This document shows positions 4,401 through 5,194 of a DNA stretch of 5,194 nt, in pieces (positions within the stretch are counted from its first letter, which is position 1; each line of letters starts with the position of its first letter). This stretch comes from an uncultured Curvibacter sp. (lineage in GTDB: Bacteria > Pseudomonadota > Gammaproteobacteria > Burkholderiales > Burkholderiaceae), in NCBI GenBank assembly GCA_946481355.1, contig CAMLNH010000207.1:1-5194 (forward strand), given 5' to 3'. A program made the position numbers and the translations under genes. The notes under the pieces are model-generated. The model was not told the origin of the DNA, made no database searches, and saw nothing but the letters and a program-made list of their open reading frames with translations.

Positions 4401-5194
4401 ATGGGCGCAACACTGGACGGCAAGCTGGTCGTCGCGATTTCCTCGCGGGCCCTGTTCGATTTCGAGGAAGAAAACCAGGTCTTCGAACACGGCCACGGAC
4501 CCCACAAGGACCGGGCCTACATGAAGCTGCAGCTGCAAAAGCTGGACGTGCCGGCCAAGCCCGGTGTGGCCTTCTCCATGGTGAAGAAGCTGCTGGCTTT
4601 CAACGACGCCAAGGCCCAGCGCGTCGAGGTGGTCATCCTCTCGCGCAACGACCCGGTCTCGGGCATGCGCGTGTTCCGCTCGGCCCAGCATTACGGCCTG
4701 CCCATCGAACGCGGCAGCTTCACGCGCGGCCAGTCACCCTGGCGCTACCTCAAGCCCCTGCACGCCAACCTCTTCCTCTCGGCCAACCCCGAGGACGTGC
4801 GCGCCGCCCTGGCCCAGGGCTTCCCCGCCGCCACCGTGGCCACGCACTCTGCGCGCGCCCAGGACAACCACCCCAATGAAGTGCGCATCGCCTTCGACGG
4901 CGACGCTGTACTCTTCAGTGACGAGGCAGAACGTGTATTCCAGGCCCAGGGCCTCTCGGCCTTCCAGCAGCACGAACGCGACAACGCGCACCAGCCGCTT
5001 CTGGCCGGCCCCTTCAAGCCCCTGCTGGCCGCGCTGCACCGCCTGCAGCAGGAAGGCACGCCCAGCATGCGCATCCGCACCGCGCTGGTGACCGCGCGCA
5101 GCGCCCCCGCACACGAGCGCGCCATCCGCACGCTGATGGACTGGAACATCGAGGTCGACGAGGCCATGTTCCTCGGCGGCCTGCCCAAGGGCGA
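4401..5194 (+). CDS. Cytosolic 5'-nucleotidase, cN-I-like (3' end missing)
   Basis: 264 codons are present before the window ends. The family dephosphorylates nucleoside 5'-monophosphates, AMP in the animal cN-I enzymes, in the cytoplasm with Mg2+. Recognisable segments are VAISSRALFDFE near the N-terminus (11-22), the nucleotidase motif SRND (81-84), SPWRYLK (112-118), HANLFLSA (121-128), the catalytic FDGDAVLFSDE (165-175, with nucleophile D166 and D168), TARSA (231-235) and PKG with K263 at the edge. The expected last metal-binding motif, like FFDDQ of animal cN-I, lies beyond the window, so about 40-60 residues are probably missing. There is no signal peptide. The ATG lies 32 nt after the TlpA-like stop on the same strand, so the two may be co-transcribed; only a poor GAAAGA-like ribosome site precedes it. 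A likely role is nucleotide salvage or AMP balance. Confidence 0.88.
   Translation, partial: MGATLDGKLVVAISSRALFDFEEENQVFEHGHGPHKDRAYMKLQLQKLDVPAKPGVAFSMVKKLLAFNDAKAQRVEVVILSRNDPVSGMRVFRSAQHYGLPIERGSFTRGQSPWRYLKPLHANLFLSANPEDVRAALAQGFPAATVATHSARAQDNHPNEVRIAFDGDAVLFSDEAERVFQAQGLSAFQQHERDNAHQPLLAGPFKPLLAALHRLQQEGTPSMRIRTALVTARSAPAHERAIRTLMDWNIEVDEAMFLGGLPKG

Noticed and set aside
4106..4879. 257-codon plus-strand ORF across the TlpA-like and nucleotidase genes
   Set aside because: It is an out-of-frame Arg/Pro/Ala-rich reading overlapping two recognisable proteins.

Overview
This GC-rich window looks like a betaproteobacterium of the order Burkholderiales, probably Comamonadaceae-like. That is an inference from codon use, gene content and the style of the CbbR proteins, not a phylogenetic result. 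The main content is a regulatory and enzymatic node of the Calvin-Benson-Bassham (CBB) cycle, so the organism probably fixes CO2 or once could.

The left third (1-1714) reads leftward on the minus strand as an apparent operon: cbbY (HAD-family xylulose-1,5-bisphosphate phosphatase), then an unrecognised 73-residue ORF starting 8 nt after cbbY, then cbbP (class I phosphoribulokinase), which runs off the left edge. A 116-bp AT-rich intergenic region (1715-1830) holds a good sigma70-type promoter for this operon. An inverted repeat centred near -65 from the predicted start has the TNA-N8-TNA form expected of a CbbR site.

Diverging to the right are two tandem, paralogous LysR-type regulators, both of CbbR type (1831-2781 and 2841-3752). 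They align without gaps over their first 240 residues at about 47% identity (113/240, counted by hand). A 59-bp gap separates them and is rich in CTGAT/ATCAG half-sites. A second TNA-N8-TNA inverted repeat lies just before the second start codon.

Further right are a twin-arginine-type exported TlpA/thioredoxin-like protein with a CPFC motif (3811-4368) and a cytosolic 5'-nucleotidase resembling the animal cN-I family (from 4401), cut by the right edge. These two have no obvious CBB role.

Phosphoribulokinase makes RuBP for Rubisco, CbbY removes the Rubisco inhibitor XuBP, and the CbbR proteins probably switch the operon according to metabolite state. No rRNA, tRNA, CRISPR array or mobile element was seen, and there is no gene-free stretch over 300 bases.
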